In this document: piece by piece, positions 44,605 to 56,549 of the stretch
Position numbering within the stretch: position 1 is the stretch's first letter
How the letters are laid out: each line of letters opens with the position of its first letter
NCBI RefSeq assembly: GCF_009208565.1
Contig: NZ_WFLK01000001.1
Location: forward strand, 595,032-659,031
DNA length: 64,000 nucleotides
From: Janthinobacterium aquaticum
GTDB taxonomy: Bacteria > Pseudomonadota > Gammaproteobacteria > Burkholderiales > Burkholderiaceae_D
Reading direction: 5' to 3'
Position numbers and translations under genes: made by a program
The notes under the pieces: generated by a model
Databases searched by the model: none
What the model was told of the DNA's origin: nothing
The model's input: the letters and a program-made list of their open reading frames with translations, nothing else

Positions 44605-47600
44605 GATGATGTGCTCAGGTTATCTGGCCCGGGAATGCGGCTCAATTGCTGCTCGTCGGGGCTGCGTTTGCGCAGTTTGTCGAGCAGGATATAGACCACC
44701 GGGGTGGTCAGCAATGTCAATAACTGGCTGGCAATCAGGCCGCCAATAATGGCAACCCCCAAAGGCTGGCGCAACTCGGAGCCCTCGCCGAAACCGATTG
44801 CCAGCGGCAAGGCGCCAAGCGCTGCCGCCAGTGTGGTCATCAGGATCGGACGGAAGCGCAGCAAACACGCTTCACGGACCGCTTCGACGGCAGTCAGACC
44901 GCGCGAGCGCTCGGCCTCCAGTGCGAAGTCGATGATCAATATAGCATTTTTCTTGACAATGCCGATCAACAAAAACACCCCGATCAGCGCAATGATGGAA
45001 AACTCCATGCGAAACAGCAGCAGCGCCAGCACCGCGCCGACGCCGGCCGACGGCAGCGTCGACAGCACCGTGATCGGATGGATCAGGCTTTCATACAGGA
45101 TGCCCAGCACGATATAGATCACCACGATGGCGGCCAGGATCAACAGCGGCTGCTCCTTGTTGCTGTCCTGCGCACTCTTGGCCGAACCCTGGAAGCTGCC
45201 GCGCACATTGACCGGCATGCCGATCTCGGATTCGGCCTGCGCCACCGCTGCCTGGCCGTCGCCCAGCGTATAACCGTCGGCCAGGTTGAACGACACGGTG
45301 GTGGCCAGTTCGCCGCCCTGATGGTTGATCGAGGTGGCGGTCGAGCTTTCGGCAAAGGTGCTGAACGACGACAGCGGCACCATAGTGGACATGGTGGTAG
45401 CCAGCGCCGTACCGCTGGACGGATCGCGCGCCGCCGTGGTGTTCGAGGTGGTAGCCGACACCGCCGAACTGACCGCGCTGGTCGTGGTGGTGGTATTGGC
45501 CGCATTCGAGGCCGGCACATACACCGAGCGCAGCGCCTCGGGACTTTGCGCGTAGCGCGGCGCCACTTCCATGATCACGTGATATTGATTGAGTTCGCTA
45601 TAGATGGTGGCGACCTGGCGCTGGCCGAAGCTGTTGTAGAGCGCATTGTCGATATCGCGCACCTGCACTCCCAGTTCGGTGGCACGGTCCTTGTCGATCG
45701 ACACATACGTTTCCACGCCGTTCTCGGCCTGGTCGGTATCGACGTCGGTCAGGGCCGGCTGCTGCTTCATCTGGTCGGCCAGCTTTGCCGCCCATTTTTT
45801 CAGGTCGGCCTGGTTGTCGCTGATCAGGGTGTACTGATAGGTCGAGTTCGACGAGCGGCCCCCCATGCGCAAATCCTGCACCGGATTGAGGAACAGCGAA
45901 ATGCCGCTGACCTTGGCCAGTTGCGGGCGCAGGCGGGCGATCACGGCCTGGCCCTTGTCGGTGCGCTGCGAGGCCGGTTTCAGGTTGATGAACATGAAGC
46001 CGCCGCCAGCGCGGCTGCCGCCGGTAAAGCCCACCACCGTATCGACCGCCGGATCGTTCTTGATGATATTGACCAGTTCGCGCAGCTTGCCCTGCATGGC
46101 CTGGAACGAGATGCTCTGGTCGGCGCGCATGCCGCCGTTGATCTGGCCCGTATCCTGCTGCGGGAAAAAGCCCTTGGGCGCGGCCGCAAACAGATACACG
46201 TTCAGGCCCACCACGAATACCAGGATGGTCATGACCAGCGCGGCACTCGACAGCGCCCAGTCCAGGCAATGCTCGTAGAATGTGAGCATGCGCTCGAAGC
46301 CGCGCTCGAACCAGCGCGCCACGGCGCCGGGCGGCTTGTGCTGCTCGCCGTTTTTCAGCAGCCAGGCGCACATCATCGGCGTGGTGGTCAGTGAAATGAC
46401 CAGCGAAATCATCACCGCAGCCGACAGGGTCACGGCAAACTCGCGGAACAATCGCCCCACCTGGCCGCCCATAAACAGCAGCGGAATAAACACCGCCACC
46501 AGCGACAGGCTGATCGACAGCACGGTGAACCCCACTTCGCGCGCCCCCAGCAGCGCGGCCTTGAAGCGGTCCATGCCGGCCTCGATATGGCGCTGGGTGT
46601 TTTCCAGCACCACGATGGCGTCGTCGACCACGAAACCGGTGGCCACCGTCAGCGCCATCAGCGACAGGTTGTTGAGCGAAAAGCCCAGCGCATACATCAC
46701 GCCAAAAGTACCAAGCAGCGAGACAATGGTGGCCACCGCCGGAATGATGGTGGCGCGCACGCTGCGCAAAAACGCGCTGACCACCAGCACCACCAGCACG
46801 ATCGACAGAATCAATGTGAACTCGATTTCATGCAGGGACGAGCGGATCGAATTAGTGCTGTCGGACGCCACCTGCAGCTTGATGTCGCCGGGCAGTTGCG
46901 CCTGCAATTCGGGCAGCAGCGCGCGCACGCCATCGACGGTGGCAATCACGTTGGCGCCCGGCTGGCGCGTGATCAGCACGATTACCGCCGGCTCGCCATT
47001 AAAGAGGCCCAGCGTATTGTTGTTCTCCACGCCGTCGACCACCTCGGCCACGTCATCGAGACGGATGGCGGCGCCGTCGCGCCAGGCCACCACCAGGCTG
47101 CGATAGTCGGCCGCACTGCGCCCGCCCGAGGCAGTGCTGGCGCCCGAATACACCTGCAGGCTGCGCTCATCGCCGGTAATGGCCCCCTTGGGCCGGTTGG
47201 CGTTGCTGGCCTGGATCGCCGCGCGCACGTCCTCCATCGAGACGGCGTAGTGATTGAGCTGGTACGGCAGCAGTTCCACGCGTACGGCCGGCAGCGAGCC
47301 GCCGCCCAGCTCCACGTCGCCCACGCCTTTGACCTGGGCCACTTTCTGCTGCACCAGGTTCGACACGGCATCGTAAATCTGGCCCGGCGTGCGCGTTTTC
47401 GAGGTCAGCGCCAGGATCACCACCGGCGCATCCGACGGATTGGCCTTGCGGTAGGTCGGGTTGCTGCGCAGGGTCGCCGGCAGGTCGGCGCGCGAAGCCG
47501 AAATGGCCGCCTGCACTTCACGCGCGGCGGCATCGATCTTGCGGTTCAGGTCGAACTGCAGGTTGATGCGGGTCGAGCCGCTGCCGGACGACGAGGTCAT

Positions 47601-47837
47601 CTCGTTGACGCCCGAAATTACCCCCAGGCGCCGCTCGAGCGGCGTAGCCACCGAACTGGCCATGGTTTCCGGACTGGCGCCAGGCAGGCTGGCGCTGACC
47701 GAAATGGTTGGATAATCGACCTGCGGCAGCGGCGAGACCGGCAGCACGAAAAACGCGCCGATGCCGGCCAGCGCAATGCCGATGGTCAGCAGGACGGTGG
47801 CAATCGGCCGCTTGACAAACGGGGAGGACAGATTCAC
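44601..47837 (-). CDS. mdtC: RND efflux permease MdtC-like
   Basis: A 1078-residue inner-membrane proton-driven pump subunit with twelve membrane segments in two halves. [45 protein letters not shown] is typical of MdtC, as is [35 protein letters not shown] with the proton-relay Asp pair. It is about 50 residues longer than E. coli MdtC because of a Thr/Ser/Ala-rich insert (coding bases about 45384-45503) just before [10 protein letters not shown] in the second periplasmic part. MdtB and MdtC form a hetero-trimer exporting bile salts, novobiocin and similar compounds in E. coli. The overlap with mdtB is ATGA. Confidence 0.92.
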   Translation of the reverse strand: MNLSSPFVKRPIATVLLTIGIALAGIGAFFVLPVSPLPQVDYPTISVSASLPGASPETMASSVATPLERRLGVISGVNEMTSSSGSGSTRINLQFDLNRKIDAAAREVQAAISASRADLPATLRSNPTYRKANPSDAPVVILALTSKTRTPGQIYDAVSNLVQQKVAQVKGVGDVELGGGSLPAVRVELLPYQLNHYAVSMEDVRAAIQASNANRPKGAITGDERSLQVYSGASTASGGRSAADYRSLVVAWRDGAAIRLDDVAEVVDGVENNNTLGLFNGEPAVIVLITRQPGANVIATVDGVRALLPELQAQLPGDIKLQVASDSTNSIRSSLHEIEFTLILSIVLVVLVVSAFLRSVRATIIPAVATIVSLLGTFGVMYALGFSLNNLSLMALTVATGFVVDDAIVVLENTQRHIEAGMDRFKAALLGAREVGFTVLSISLSLVAVFIPLLFMGGQVGRLFREFAVTLSAAVMISLVISLTTTPMMCAWLLKNGEQHKPPGAVARWFERGFERMLTFYEHCLDWALSSAALVMTILVFVVGLNVYLFAAAPKGFFPQQDTGQINGGMRADQSISFQAMQGKLRELVNIIKNDPAVDTVVGFTGGSRAGGGFMFINLKPASQRTDKGQAVIARLRPQLAKVSGISLFLNPVQDLRMGGRSSNSTYQYTLISDNQADLKKWAAKLADQMKQQPALTDVDTDQAENGVETYVSIDKDRATELGVQVRDIDNALYNSFGQRQVATIYSELNQYHVIMEVAPRYAQSPEALRSVYVPASNAANTTTTTSAVSSAVSATTSNTTAARDPSSGTALATTMSTMVPLSSFSTFAESSTATSINHQGGELATTVSFNLADGYTLGDGQAAVAQAESEIGMPVNVRGSFQGSAKSAQDSNKEQPLLILAAIVVIYIVLGILYESLIHPITVLSTLPSAGVGAVLALLLFRMEFSIIALIGVFLLIGIVKKNAILIIDFALEAERSRGLTAVEAVREACLLRFRPILMTTLAAALGALPLAIGFGEGSELRQPLGVAIIGGLIASQLLTLLTTPVVYILLDKLRKRSPDEQQLSRIPGPDNLSTSS

Positions 47838-50800
47838 GCGGTGCTCCCGGTTCCGGTATCGGCCTTGTCCAGATTGACCGCGCCTTTTTTCGGCCCGAAA
47901 CGCTGGCCCAGGCGGTCAAACGCCAGGTAGATTACCGGCGTGGTAAACAGCGTCAGGATCTGGCTGAGGATCAGCCCGCCAAAGATGGCCAGTCCCAACG
48001 GACGGCGCAGTTCGGCGCCCTCGCCCCAGCCCAGCATCAACGGCACGGCGGCAAACAGGGCGGCCAGAGTCGTCATCAGGATCGGACGGAAGCGCAGCAA
48101 CGCGGCCTGGTGAATCGCCTCCTGCGGGCTCTTGCCCTCGTCGCGCTCGGCCTCGATGGCAAAGTCGATCATCATGATGGCGTTCTTTTTCACGATGCCG
48201 ATCAACAGGATAATGCCGATAATGCCGATCACGCCCAGGTCCTGGCCCGACACCATCAGCGCCAGCAGCGCGCCCACGCCGGCCGACGGCAGCGTCGACA
48301 GAATCGTCAGCGGGTGGATATAGCTTTCATACAGCACGCCGAGCACGATATACACGCACACCACGGCAGCGAGGATCAGCCACAGCTGGTTCGACAGCGA
48401 GTTTTCATACGCACCGGCAGCGCCGAGGAAAGTCAGCGAGACGGACGCCGGCATGGCGATCTCTTTTGCCGCTTCGCGCACCGCCTCGACGGCGCGGCCC
48501 AATGCCACGCCCTTGGCCGTATCGAAGCCCAGCGTGGTGGCCGGATACTGCGCCACGTGCGTGATTTGCAGCGGCGCCTGTTTTTCGGTCACGCTGGCAA
48601 ACGCCGACAGCGGCGTGGACTTGCCGGCGCCGGTACGCACCTGCAGGTCGCCCAGTTTTTCCGGCGTGGTAATGATGCCGGGCGCCGCTTCCAGGATTAC
48701 GCGGTACTGGTTGGTCTCGGTAAAGATGGTCGAGATAATGCGCTGGCCAAAGGCGTTGTAGAGCGCATCGTCGACGGTGGCGGTGGTGACCGACATGCGC
48801 GCAGCGCTGTCGCGGTCAATCGACACATTGACGGCTGCGCCGGTGGCGCCGGCGTCGGTCACCACATTGCGCAGCTGCGCTTTGTCACGCATGCGTGCAG
48901 CGAGCTTGTTGGCCCATTCAGTGACGGTGGCGGTATCGGCGCCTTCGAGCGAGACGCGGTACTGGGTCGGCCCCGATTCGGAGTCGATGGTCAGGTCCTG
49001 CGTCGGCTGCAGATACAGCGTCACGCCAGCCACCTTGGCCACGCGTTCACGCAGGCGCTCCATGATGTCGTCCTGGCTATCGCTGCGCGAGCGCTTCAGG
49101 TTGATCAGCATGCTGCCCGTATGGAGCATGGTGTTGTTGGCCGCGTCCACACCAACCAGCGAACTTAAGGTCTCCACATCGGGGTCTTCCAGCAGCGCGC
49201 TCGCTGCTGCCTGCTGCAGGCTGGCCATGCGTTCGTACGACACCGCCTGCGCCGTTTCCAGGCGCGCCTGCAACTGACCGGTATCCTGCGTCGGGAACAG
49301 GCCTTTCGGGATGGTCATGTACAGGATCACGGTCAGCACCAGCGTGGCCAGCGCCACGATCAGGGTCAGTCCCTGGCGTTTGAGCACCCACACCAGCGCA
49401 TGGTCGTAGCGCACAATCACGCGATCGAAAAAGGCCTGGATGCGCTGGCCGGACGCGCCGATTTTTTCATCCGCATGGCTTTTGAGCCAGCGCGCCGACA
49501 TCATCGGCACCAGCGTCAGCGAGACCACGGCCGAAATCAGAATGGTGATGGCCAGCGTCATGGCAAACTCGCGGAACAGACGGCCCACCACATCGCCCAT
49601 GAACAAGAGCGGGATCAGTACGGCGATCAGCGAGACCGTCAGCGAGATAATCGTAAAGCCGATCTGCGAGGCGCCCTTCAGGGCTGCGGCCATCGGCGTT
49701 TCGCCCTCTTCGATATAGCGCGCGATATTTTCAATCATCACGATGGCGTCATCGACCACGAAGCCGGTGGCAATCGTCAGCGCCATCAGCGACAGGTTGT
49801 TCAGGCTATAGCCGAGCAAATACATCACACCGCAGGCGCCGATCAGCGAGATCGGCACCGACAGGCTGGCAATCACGGTGGCGCGCAGGCTGTGCAGGAA
49901 GGCAAAGATCACCAGCACCACCAGCACGATGGAGGCCAGCAGTTCCAGTTCCACGTGTTCGACCGAGGCGCGGATGCCGGTGGTGCGGTCGCTCAGCACC
50001 TCGAGCTTCATGGCGGCCGGCAGGCTTTGCTGCAGCTCGGGCAGGAGTGCCTTGATGGCGTCAACCGTCTTGATCACATTGGCGCCAGGCTGGCGCTGCA
50101 CGTTAAGGATAATCGCCGGCTGCTTGCCCGACCAGGCGCCCAGGCGCGTGTTCTCGGCACTGTCGACCACCTTGGCCACGTCGGACAGGCGCACCGGGGC
50201 GCCGTTCTTGTAGGTGATGATCAGCTTCTTGTAGTCGTCGGCGGTGACCAACTGATCGTTGGCGTTGATCGTAAACGAGCGCGTGGGGCCGTCAAAACTG
50301 CCCTTGGCGCTGTTGACGTTGGCCGAAGCGATGGCGGTGCGCAGGCTGTCCAGACCCAGGCCATAGGAAGCGAGCAGGTTGGTGTCGCCCTGGATGCGCA
50401 CGGCCGGGCGCTGGCCGCCCGACAGCGACACCAGGCCCACGCCGCTGACCTGGCTGATCTTGAGCGCCAGGCGCGTGTTGACGATGTTTTGCACCTGCGT
50501 GAGCGGCATGGTGTCGGAGGTAATGGCCAGCGTCAGCACGGGCGCGTCGGCCGGATTAACCTTGGCGTACACCGGCGGCGCCGGTAAGTCGGTGGGCAGC
50601 AAGGACCCGCCGGCATTGATGGCGGCCTGCACTTCCTGCTCGGCCACGTCGAGCGTCTGGCCCAGCGTGAACTGCAGCGTGATAATCGACACGCCGGCAG
50701 CACTGGTCGAACTCATGCGCTGCAGGCCTGCCATCTGGCCGAACTGGCGCTCGAGCGGCGCCGTCACGGTCTGGCCCATCACTTCGGGGCTGGCGCCCGG

Positions 50801-50953
50801 ATACAGCGTCTGCACCTGGATGGTGGGGAAATCAACCTGCGGCAAGGCCGCCAGCGGCAGGAACTTGAAACCCACCAGGCCGGCCAGCACAATGGCCAGC
50901 ATCAATAGCGCCGTGGCAACCGGGCGCTTGATAAACGGAGTCGATGGACTCAT
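47834..50953 (-). CDS. mdtB: RND efflux permease MdtB-like
   Basis: A 1039-residue pump subunit, the standard size. The opening [59 protein letters not shown] and the fourth-helix motif [35 protein letters not shown] are MdtB-like. Its partner MdtC is encoded next with a four-base overlap, and MdtA precedes it with a four-base overlap, so the subunits are translationally coupled. No insert like that of the MdtC neighbour is seen. Confidence 0.93.
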   Translation of the reverse strand: MSPSTPFIKRPVATALLMLAIVLAGLVGFKFLPLAALPQVDFPTIQVQTLYPGASPEVMGQTVTAPLERQFGQMAGLQRMSSTSAAGVSIITLQFTLGQTLDVAEQEVQAAINAGGSLLPTDLPAPPVYAKVNPADAPVLTLAITSDTMPLTQVQNIVNTRLALKISQVSGVGLVSLSGGQRPAVRIQGDTNLLASYGLGLDSLRTAIASANVNSAKGSFDGPTRSFTINANDQLVTADDYKKLIITYKNGAPVRLSDVAKVVDSAENTRLGAWSGKQPAIILNVQRQPGANVIKTVDAIKALLPELQQSLPAAMKLEVLSDRTTGIRASVEHVELELLASIVLVVLVIFAFLHSLRATVIASLSVPISLIGACGVMYLLGYSLNNLSLMALTIATGFVVDDAIVMIENIARYIEEGETPMAAALKGASQIGFTIISLTVSLIAVLIPLLFMGDVVGRLFREFAMTLAITILISAVVSLTLVPMMSARWLKSHADEKIGASGQRIQAFFDRVIVRYDHALVWVLKRQGLTLIVALATLVLTVILYMTIPKGLFPTQDTGQLQARLETAQAVSYERMASLQQAAASALLEDPDVETLSSLVGVDAANNTMLHTGSMLINLKRSRSDSQDDIMERLRERVAKVAGVTLYLQPTQDLTIDSESGPTQYRVSLEGADTATVTEWANKLAARMRDKAQLRNVVTDAGATGAAVNVSIDRDSAARMSVTTATVDDALYNAFGQRIISTIFTETNQYRVILEAAPGIITTPEKLGDLQVRTGAGKSTPLSAFASVTEKQAPLQITHVAQYPATTLGFDTAKGVALGRAVEAVREAAKEIAMPASVSLTFLGAAGAYENSLSNQLWLILAAVVCVYIVLGVLYESYIHPLTILSTLPSAGVGALLALMVSGQDLGVIGIIGIILLIGIVKKNAIMMIDFAIEAERDEGKSPQEAIHQAALLRFRPILMTTLAALFAAVPLMLGWGEGAELRRPLGLAIFGGLILSQILTLFTTPVIYLAFDRLGQRFGPKKGAVNLDKADTGTGSTA

Positions 50954-52368
50954 TGCGCGGCACCCTTGGCGGCATCACCTTTCGCCGGCGTGGCCACTGG
51001 CGCGCTGGCGGCAGCAGACGCTGCAGCGCCGGAGGCACCGGCGGCGCCGGAGGCACCGGCGGCGCCAGCGGCGCCTTCGGCATGCTGGCGGCGATGGCGG
51101 CGCTCGCCATTGCCCGCGCCAGCACCGCCCATGCCGGCCGGCTTGTCGCCAGCGAGCATCACTTTGGCGCCTTCCTTCAGGCGGTCGGCGCCTTCGGTAA
51201 TGACCTGCTCGCCCGCTTCCAGACCGGCGCGAATTTCCACCATGTCGGTGGTGGCCTGGCCGCGCGTGACCATGCGCACGGTGACGGTCTTGTCGGCTTT
51301 GAGCACATACACGAAGTCGCCATTGTTACTGTGACGCAGGGCTGTGACCGGCACCAGCACGGCGCCGACGATATTGCCCATCTCCAGGCGCACATTGACG
51401 AACTGGCTGGGGAACAGCGCCATCTTGTCATTGGCGTAGCGGGCCTTGGCGCGCACGGTGCCGGTCTGCACGTCGACCTGGTTGTCGAGCGCACTCAAGG
51501 CGCCCTTGTCAAGCGTGATGGTGCGCGTGCGGTCGAGCGCCACGGCCGGCAGCGCGGTACCGGAATTGAGCCGTTCCTGGATGGTTTGCGCCTTGTCCTG
51601 CGGCACCGAGAACTGCACGTCGATCGGCGAGAGCTGGGTCACGACCACTACCCCGCCGGTATCGCTGGTGCTGACCAGGTTGCCGATATCGACCACCTTC
51701 AGCCCTGCCCTGCCGCTGATCGGCGAAACCACCTTGGTGTAGCCCAGATTGAGCCGCGCCGTGCCTTCGGCTGCACGGTCGGTCATGACTGTACCTTCGA
51801 GCTGCTTGACCAGCGCGGCCTGGGTATCGACATCCTGGCGGGCAATCGAGTCCTGGCCCAGCAGGGTCTGGTAGCGCTTCAGGGTCAGGCGCGCATTGTC
51901 CAGCTGTGCCTCGTCGCGCTGGCGCTGGCCGGTAGCCTGCATCAGGGCCATTTCAAACTGCGCCGGCTCGATCAGCGCCACCACCTGGCCCGCCTTGACC
52001 ATGCCGCCTTCCTTGAATCTGATCTCCTTGAGGATGCCCGACACCTGCGGGCGCACCGTCACGGTCGATGCCGCCGTCACCGTGCCCAGCGCATCGAGCA
52101 CCACCGGCAAGTCGGACTTGACGGCGGTCGCCACGCCCACGGTGGTCGAGGGCGGACCACGGCGCCCGCCCGGGCCGCCGGCACCGGGACCACCAGGTCC
52201 GCCAGGGCCACCGGCCATGCTGGCGCCAGCCTTTGCACTGCTGCCAGAGTGCGTCAGGTACCAGGCGGCGCCGCCCAGCGCGGCCATCACGGCCAGCGCC
52301 ATCACGGTGCCGACGATTTTGGAACGGCGGCTGCGCCGTGCAGGTGTGACCGGGGTATGCGTATCCAT
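50950..52368 (-). CDS. mdtA: RND efflux periplasmic adaptor MdtA-like
   Basis: A 472-residue membrane-fusion protein begun at the ATG at 52368, preceded by AGGAAGAG. One N-terminal membrane anchor ([23 protein letters not shown]) is followed by a Gly/Pro-rich linker (residues about 50-72). Then come the lipoyl/barrel-sandwich halves ([31 protein letters not shown] and [24 protein letters not shown]) and a coiled-coil hairpin. The last 50 residues are a low-complexity Ala/Gly/Ser tail ([26 protein letters not shown]), probably flexible. It leads a four-gene operon with both permeases and the outer channel. Confidence 0.93.
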   Translation of the reverse strand: MDTHTPVTPARRSRRSKIVGTVMALAVMAALGGAAWYLTHSGSSAKAGASMAGGPGGPGGPGAGGPGGRRGPPSTTVGVATAVKSDLPVVLDALGTVTAASTVTVRPQVSGILKEIRFKEGGMVKAGQVVALIEPAQFEMALMQATGQRQRDEAQLDNARLTLKRYQTLLGQDSIARQDVDTQAALVKQLEGTVMTDRAAEGTARLNLGYTKVVSPISGRAGLKVVDIGNLVSTSDTGGVVVVTQLSPIDVQFSVPQDKAQTIQERLNSGTALPAVALDRTRTITLDKGALSALDNQVDVQTGTVRAKARYANDKMALFPSQFVNVRLEMGNIVGAVLVPVTALRHSNNGDFVYVLKADKTVTVRMVTRGQATTDMVEIRAGLEAGEQVITEGADRLKEGAKVMLAGDKPAGMGGAGAGNGERRHRRQHAEGAAGAAGASGAAGASGAAASAAASAPVATPAKGDAAKGAAQ

Positions 52369-52563
52369 TACTCTTCCTTTTATAGGCCGCTGGCACGGCG
52401 TTTGTTTGTGTGTTTGCTGGTGGCGCCGGCCGAGGTTTGCACACTCAGGACAACTGCCGCAATCAGGTTTTTCTTGCAATCTTGACGGGATTTCAAGAGC
52501 TGAAAATCAGCTGAAAAAACATCGGCCTCCCATCGAGCGAGGACTCTAGCATAGTCATGTAAC

Positions 52564-52585
52564 TGTTTCATTTCTGACTGAAACA
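52564..52585. promoter_or_regulatory. Operator-like inverted repeat upstream of mdtA
   Basis: TGTTTCA and TGAAACA are perfect inverted copies separated by eight bases, about 200 bases upstream of the mdtA start. A dimeric regulator could bind here; none is encoded next to the operon. Confidence 0.3.
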
Positions 52586-52770
52586 ATTGGCGACAGCAAT
52601 AAGGTGGGCCAGGCATCATAGGCACGCAAATATGAGGCTTGCAAGGGGAATGCCACGCACAGCAGCGTTGGCAGAAGTACTAATGCAGATACAAACTCGC
52701 TACAAATCTCCTGCCTTTGCCGCTGTTCCATCACAAAACCTTTACGCCGCTTTACAGCACCGCAATAAAA

Positions 52771-52797
52771 ACAAGCCGGCATGACCGGCTTGTTTCG
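52771..52797 (-). terminator. Rho-independent terminator after sppA
   Basis: The nine-base stem ACAAGCCGG / CCGGCTTGT with a five-base loop is followed, in the sppA direction, by TTTTT. Confidence 0.85.
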
Positions 52798-52819
52798 TGA
52801 GTGGCAACGACAGCAAACG

Positions 52820-54694
52820 CTATTTGCCGCCCATCGGATCGTTGCACAGGCAATGCGTGAGCGCCATGAACGGCTTGCGCTCGCGCGTCATGTCCGACAA
52901 CCAGGCCAGGTCAGTGGCCACGCCCAGCGCTGCCTGCGGCGGCAGGCCGGTCGAGGCCATTCCCAGCCGGACATGCTCACCCAGGCCCAGCGAGGCCATG
53001 GCTTTCGAGCCGAACATGCCGAGGAAACGGTCGAAATTCGATACTTCAGGCTCCAGGTAGGCAACGCGATAGTCGCTGCCCAGCTTGGCGCGCCTGGCGG
53101 CCGACGCCAGCGCGTCGCCATAGCTGCCGATACGGTCGACCAGGTTGCGGTCCTTGGCCTGCAGGCCGGTCCAGACGCGTCCCTGCGCCACTTCATTGAT
53201 TTTTTCCGGCGTGGTCTTGCGCGCTTTGGCGGCGATATTGATGAAGTCGCCATACACATGGTTGATCGAGCCCTGCACCACTTTGGCAAAGCGCGGGTCG
53301 AGCGGACGCAGCGGGTTGCCGGCGTCGGCCAGCCAGGTGGTCGGCGCGCCGGCGGTGTGGATGCCCAGCTTGTCGACCACTTTTTCCGCGGTTGGCAAAA
53401 TGGCAAACACGCCGATTGAACCGGTAATGGTGGCGGCATCGGCAATCACTTCGTCGGAGGCGGTGCTGATCCAGTAGCCGCCGGAAGCAGCCACGTTACC
53501 CATCGAAACCACCACCGGCTTGCCGGCGGCGCGCGTCAGTTCCAGTTCGCGGCGGATCAGTTCTGAGCCGAAGGCACTGCCGCCAGGCGAATCGACGCGC
53601 AGCACGATGGCCTTGATGGACTTGTCTTCGCGTGCCTGGCGGATCAGGCGCGACGTCGACAGGCCGCCGATTTCACCGGCCGGCGCCATGCCGTCGCCGA
53701 TCTCGCCCGAGGCCACCACCACGCCAACGGCGTCGCCCATCATGTTCGGACGCAGGCGCGCCAGGTAGTCGCTGTACGACACCTGACGGAAACTGTTGCC
53801 GTCGATATCTTTGGCGCCGCGCGTCATCATCATCTGGCGCAGTTCGTCACGCGTTTTCAGGCCGTCGACCAGCTTGGCGTCCAGCGATACCTTGGCCATA
53901 TTACCGCCGGCCGCTTCAAGCATTTCGGGCAGCTGGTTGATCGAATTCATGATGGCGCCGGCCGGCAGCTTGCGCGATTTTTCCACATCAGTCGTATATG
54001 TCGCCCACAGGCCGTCATTCAGATAACGCTCGGCTTCGGCTGCGGCCTCCGACGGCCCGTTGGCAATATATGGCTCGGCAGCACTCTTGTAGGCGCCTAC
54101 CTTGAGCAGGTTGACCGTGACGCCGACCTTGTCGAGCGCATCGCGGTAGTAATTGCGGTAGCGGCCAAAACCCTCAATCAGCACGCCGCCCATCGGATGC
54201 AGATACACTTCGTTGGCCCTGGCGGCCAGCAGGTACTGGCGCTGGTTGTAGTTCGAGCCCCAGGCCACCACTTGCTTGCCGGTGGCGCGGAAGCGCGCGA
54301 TGCCGGCCGCCACTTCGCGCAGCGACGCCAGGCCGCCACCTTCGAGATCGTCGAGCATCAGCACCATGGCGCCGATCTTGGGGTCCTTGCCAGCCATGTC
54401 CAGCACTGCCAGCACGTCGCGCAGCTGTACGCTTTTCCTGACGTCGCCGCTGACATTGGCCAGCACCGCATCGCGCACCCCGCCAGGCGTCTCTTCGACC
54501 AGCGGCCCTTTCAGGCTCAGCACCAGCGTGGTCTTGTCCTGCAACGGCTTGGCGCCGCCGCCAAAGATGCCGATCAGGATAGCGACCACCACCAGCAGGA
54601 AGATCAGGTTGAAGACCGCGCGGCGCGTGGCGTCCAGCGCGCGCCAGCAGGCAGCCAGCCCGCGGCGCAGTGGCGGAAAGGGATTCAGTGACAT
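52820..54694 (-). CDS. sppA: Signal peptide peptidase SppA, 67-kDa type
   Basis: A 624-residue membrane-anchored serine protease that degrades cleaved signal peptides. The start at 54694 has GGAGCATCG ahead of it. One N-terminal membrane segment (AVFNLIFLLVVVAILIGIFGG) precedes two tandem SppA domains. The general-base lysine is in NLLKVGAYKSAAEPYIANGPS near residue 200 and the nucleophilic serine in VVSMGNVAASGGYWISTASDE near residue 400, as in E. coli SppA. Length and both catalytic segments are intact. Confidence 0.94.
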   Translation of the reverse strand: MSLNPFPPLRRGLAACWRALDATRRAVFNLIFLLVVVAILIGIFGGGAKPLQDKTTLVLSLKGPLVEETPGGVRDAVLANVSGDVRKSVQLRDVLAVLDMAGKDPKIGAMVLMLDDLEGGGLASLREVAAGIARFRATGKQVVAWGSNYNQRQYLLAARANEVYLHPMGGVLIEGFGRYRNYYRDALDKVGVTVNLLKVGAYKSAAEPYIANGPSEAAAEAERYLNDGLWATYTTDVEKSRKLPAGAIMNSINQLPEMLEAAGGNMAKVSLDAKLVDGLKTRDELRQMMMTRGAKDIDGNSFRQVSYSDYLARLRPNMMGDAVGVVVASGEIGDGMAPAGEIGGLSTSRLIRQAREDKSIKAIVLRVDSPGGSAFGSELIRRELELTRAAGKPVVVSMGNVAASGGYWISTASDEVIADAATITGSIGVFAILPTAEKVVDKLGIHTAGAPTTWLADAGNPLRPLDPRFAKVVQGSINHVYGDFINIAAKARKTTPEKINEVAQGRVWTGLQAKDRNLVDRIGSYGDALASAARRAKLGSDYRVAYLEPEVSNFDRFLGMFGSKAMASLGLGEHVRLGMASTGLPPQAALGVATDLAWLSDMTRERKPFMALTHCLCNDPMGGK

Positions 54695-54752
54695 CGATGC
54701 TCCGTATTGATTTGGCTAAAAAATCAATATAACTGAAAACTGCCGCCACCGG

Positions 54753-56222
54753 CTAATCTGACAGCAGTACCGCGCCCTTTTCAGCCGGCACGGAAATGAG
54801 CATCAACCCTGCCAGCACCAGTGCGCCATTAAGCAGCAGCAGCTCCAGTCCCAGGCGGTAATGCTCGAACAGCAGCGCCTGCTCCTGTTCGATCAGCGCG
54901 CACAGCAGCGGGCCGGCCACGCACACCAGCGGCACCCAGCGCCCGCGCACGCCGCGCCGGCACAGCAGGCCGAACATGAACAGGCCCAGCAACGGCCCAT
55001 AGGTGTAGCTGGCCAGCTTCAGGATCACGCCGATCATGCTGGGGCTGTCGATCCATTTGAAGGCCATGATCAGCAGCAGGAACAGCGCGGTAAAACCCAG
55101 GTGCACGCGTTGGCGCCAGCGCGTCTGCGTGGCCTGGTCGAGCCCGCTCCTGCGCGGCAAGCCCAGTATATCGATGCAGAACGTCGAGGTCAGCGCCGTG
55201 AGTGCCCCATCGACGCTGGGAAACAGCGCGGAAATCAAGGCAATAAAGAAGATCAGCTGCACCAAGACCGGAAAATGGCCGAGCACCACCGCCGGAAACA
55301 GCTTGTCGCCGGTGGCTGCAATACCGGCCGCCGGCGCATACAGGTGCAGCAGGCCACCCAGGAACAGGAACAGCAGCAGCACGCCGGTCAATATCACGGT
55401 CAGGGTCAGCATGTTTTTCTGCGAGTCGCGCAAGGTCCGTACCGAGATATTTTTCTGCATCATCTCCTGGTCCATGCCGGTCATGGCGATCGTGATAAAC
55501 ATGCCGGCCACGATATGCTTCCACACGTAGCCGGGGCTGTCAGGATCGGTATTGAACACCCGCGCCAGGCCCTGCAAACGCATCTGCTCCAGGCTTTCCA
55601 GCGGCGACAGATTCATCTCGCGCAGCAGCCAGAACGTGCAGATCACCAGCCCGGCCAGCATGCAGGCCGTCTGCAGCGTATCGGTCCAGACGATGGTCTT
55701 GACGCCGCCTTCATAGGTATAGAGCCAGATCAGCAGCAGCACCACGCAGGCAGTCAGCCAGAACGGCACGCCCAGGCTGTCAAGAATCGTGGCCTGCAAG
55801 ATATTGACCACCAAATACAGGCGCGCCGTCGCCCCCAGCAGGCGCGACAGGATAAAAAAGGCCGCCCCGCTCTGGCCGGCACGCCGCCCCAGGCGCAGTT
55901 CCAGGTAGCGGTAGATGGAGGTCAGTTGCAGCCGGTAATACAGCGGCAGCAGGATAAAGGTAATGGCAAGGTAGCCGAGTACATAACCGATCATCAGCTG
56001 GATATAGCCGAAGCCACTGCTGCCGACGGCGCCCGGCACGCTGATAAAGGTCACGCCGGTCAGCGTGGTGCCCACCATGCCGAAGGCCACCAGCATCCAG
56101 TTGCTGTTCTTGTTGCCGATAAAAAAACTGTCATTGTTGGCGCGGCGCGCCGTACGCCTGGCCACGCCCAGCAGGATCAGGAAATAGGCAAGCACGACGG
56201 AAAACAGCAGGATCGGTGACAT
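54753..56222 (-). CDS. Sodium:solute symporter (SSS family)
   Basis: A 489-residue inner-membrane transporter with about thirteen hydrophobic segments. The family segment FGMVGTTLTGVTFISVPGAVGSSGFGYIQLMIGYVLGYLAITFILLPLYYRL near the N-terminus and YEGGVKTIVWTDTLQTACMLAGLV in the middle are typical of SSS symporters, which use sodium to carry sugars, amino acids or organic acids. The substrate cannot be told. It is upstream of sppA on the same strand with a 58-base gap. Confidence 0.88.
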   Translation of the reverse strand: MSPILLFSVVLAYFLILLGVARRTARRANNDSFFIGNKNSNWMLVAFGMVGTTLTGVTFISVPGAVGSSGFGYIQLMIGYVLGYLAITFILLPLYYRLQLTSIYRYLELRLGRRAGQSGAAFFILSRLLGATARLYLVVNILQATILDSLGVPFWLTACVVLLLIWLYTYEGGVKTIVWTDTLQTACMLAGLVICTFWLLREMNLSPLESLEQMRLQGLARVFNTDPDSPGYVWKHIVAGMFITIAMTGMDQEMMQKNISVRTLRDSQKNMLTLTVILTGVLLLFLFLGGLLHLYAPAAGIAATGDKLFPAVVLGHFPVLVQLIFFIALISALFPSVDGALTALTSTFCIDILGLPRRSGLDQATQTRWRQRVHLGFTALFLLLIMAFKWIDSPSMIGVILKLASYTYGPLLGLFMFGLLCRRGVRGRWVPLVCVAGPLLCALIEQEQALLFEHYRLGLELLLLNGALVLAGLMLISVPAEKGAVLLSD

Positions 56223-56549
56223 GAAGGTGCGAACGGCAAGGATGGACAGGGACGGGAATATACACTACCCGCGTTGAAGCGGCTGCGGGACGCAGCGCGG
56301 TCAGTTGCTCCACGCGCGTCATGGAAAAAGAGAAGACGATGTAGCAGACGGCAGTCATCCGGATATACGGCACCGTCGGTTGCAGACACATCGGCAGCAG
56401 TGGTTTAAATTCTTCGCTGTTTTTGTCTACAAGAAATTTTCTAATTTATTTAAGAATTCGCGTAACGTGAAAAAGAAAAATTATTGAATTTTTTTTGATT
56501 TTTTAATACCATGTGCAGTCACATTCAGTGAGAAATGGTGGAGATAGAA
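56223..56549. other. AT-rich intergenic region upstream of the AbiE pair
   Basis: No coding frame is supported. The last 150 bases are strongly AT-rich and should contain the promoter of the AbiEi gene. The change in composition marks the left boundary of the AbiE module. Confidence 0.4.

Larger units (their letters stand above)
52369..52819. other. Intergenic region upstream of mdtA with operator-like inverted repeat
   Basis: About 450 bases between mdtA and the codirectional sppA end. No coding frame is supported. It holds the mdtA promoter region, an inverted repeat at 52564-52585 and the sppA terminator at 52771-52797. Confidence 0.4.

Noticed and set aside
47440..47470. A partial match to the REP-like arm (GGTAGGTCGGGTT) within mdtC
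   Set aside because: It is in a conserved coding region, lacks the palindromic partner and is short enough to occur by chance.
46587..47930. A 447-codon open frame opposite mdtC
   Set aside because: Antisense to a conserved pump gene and unlike any protein family I know.
52555..52782. A small minus-strand frame with a hydrophobic stretch between sppA and mdtA
   Set aside because: No ribosome binding site; its 5' end lies inside the sppA terminator hairpin. Hydrophobicity alone is not enough.
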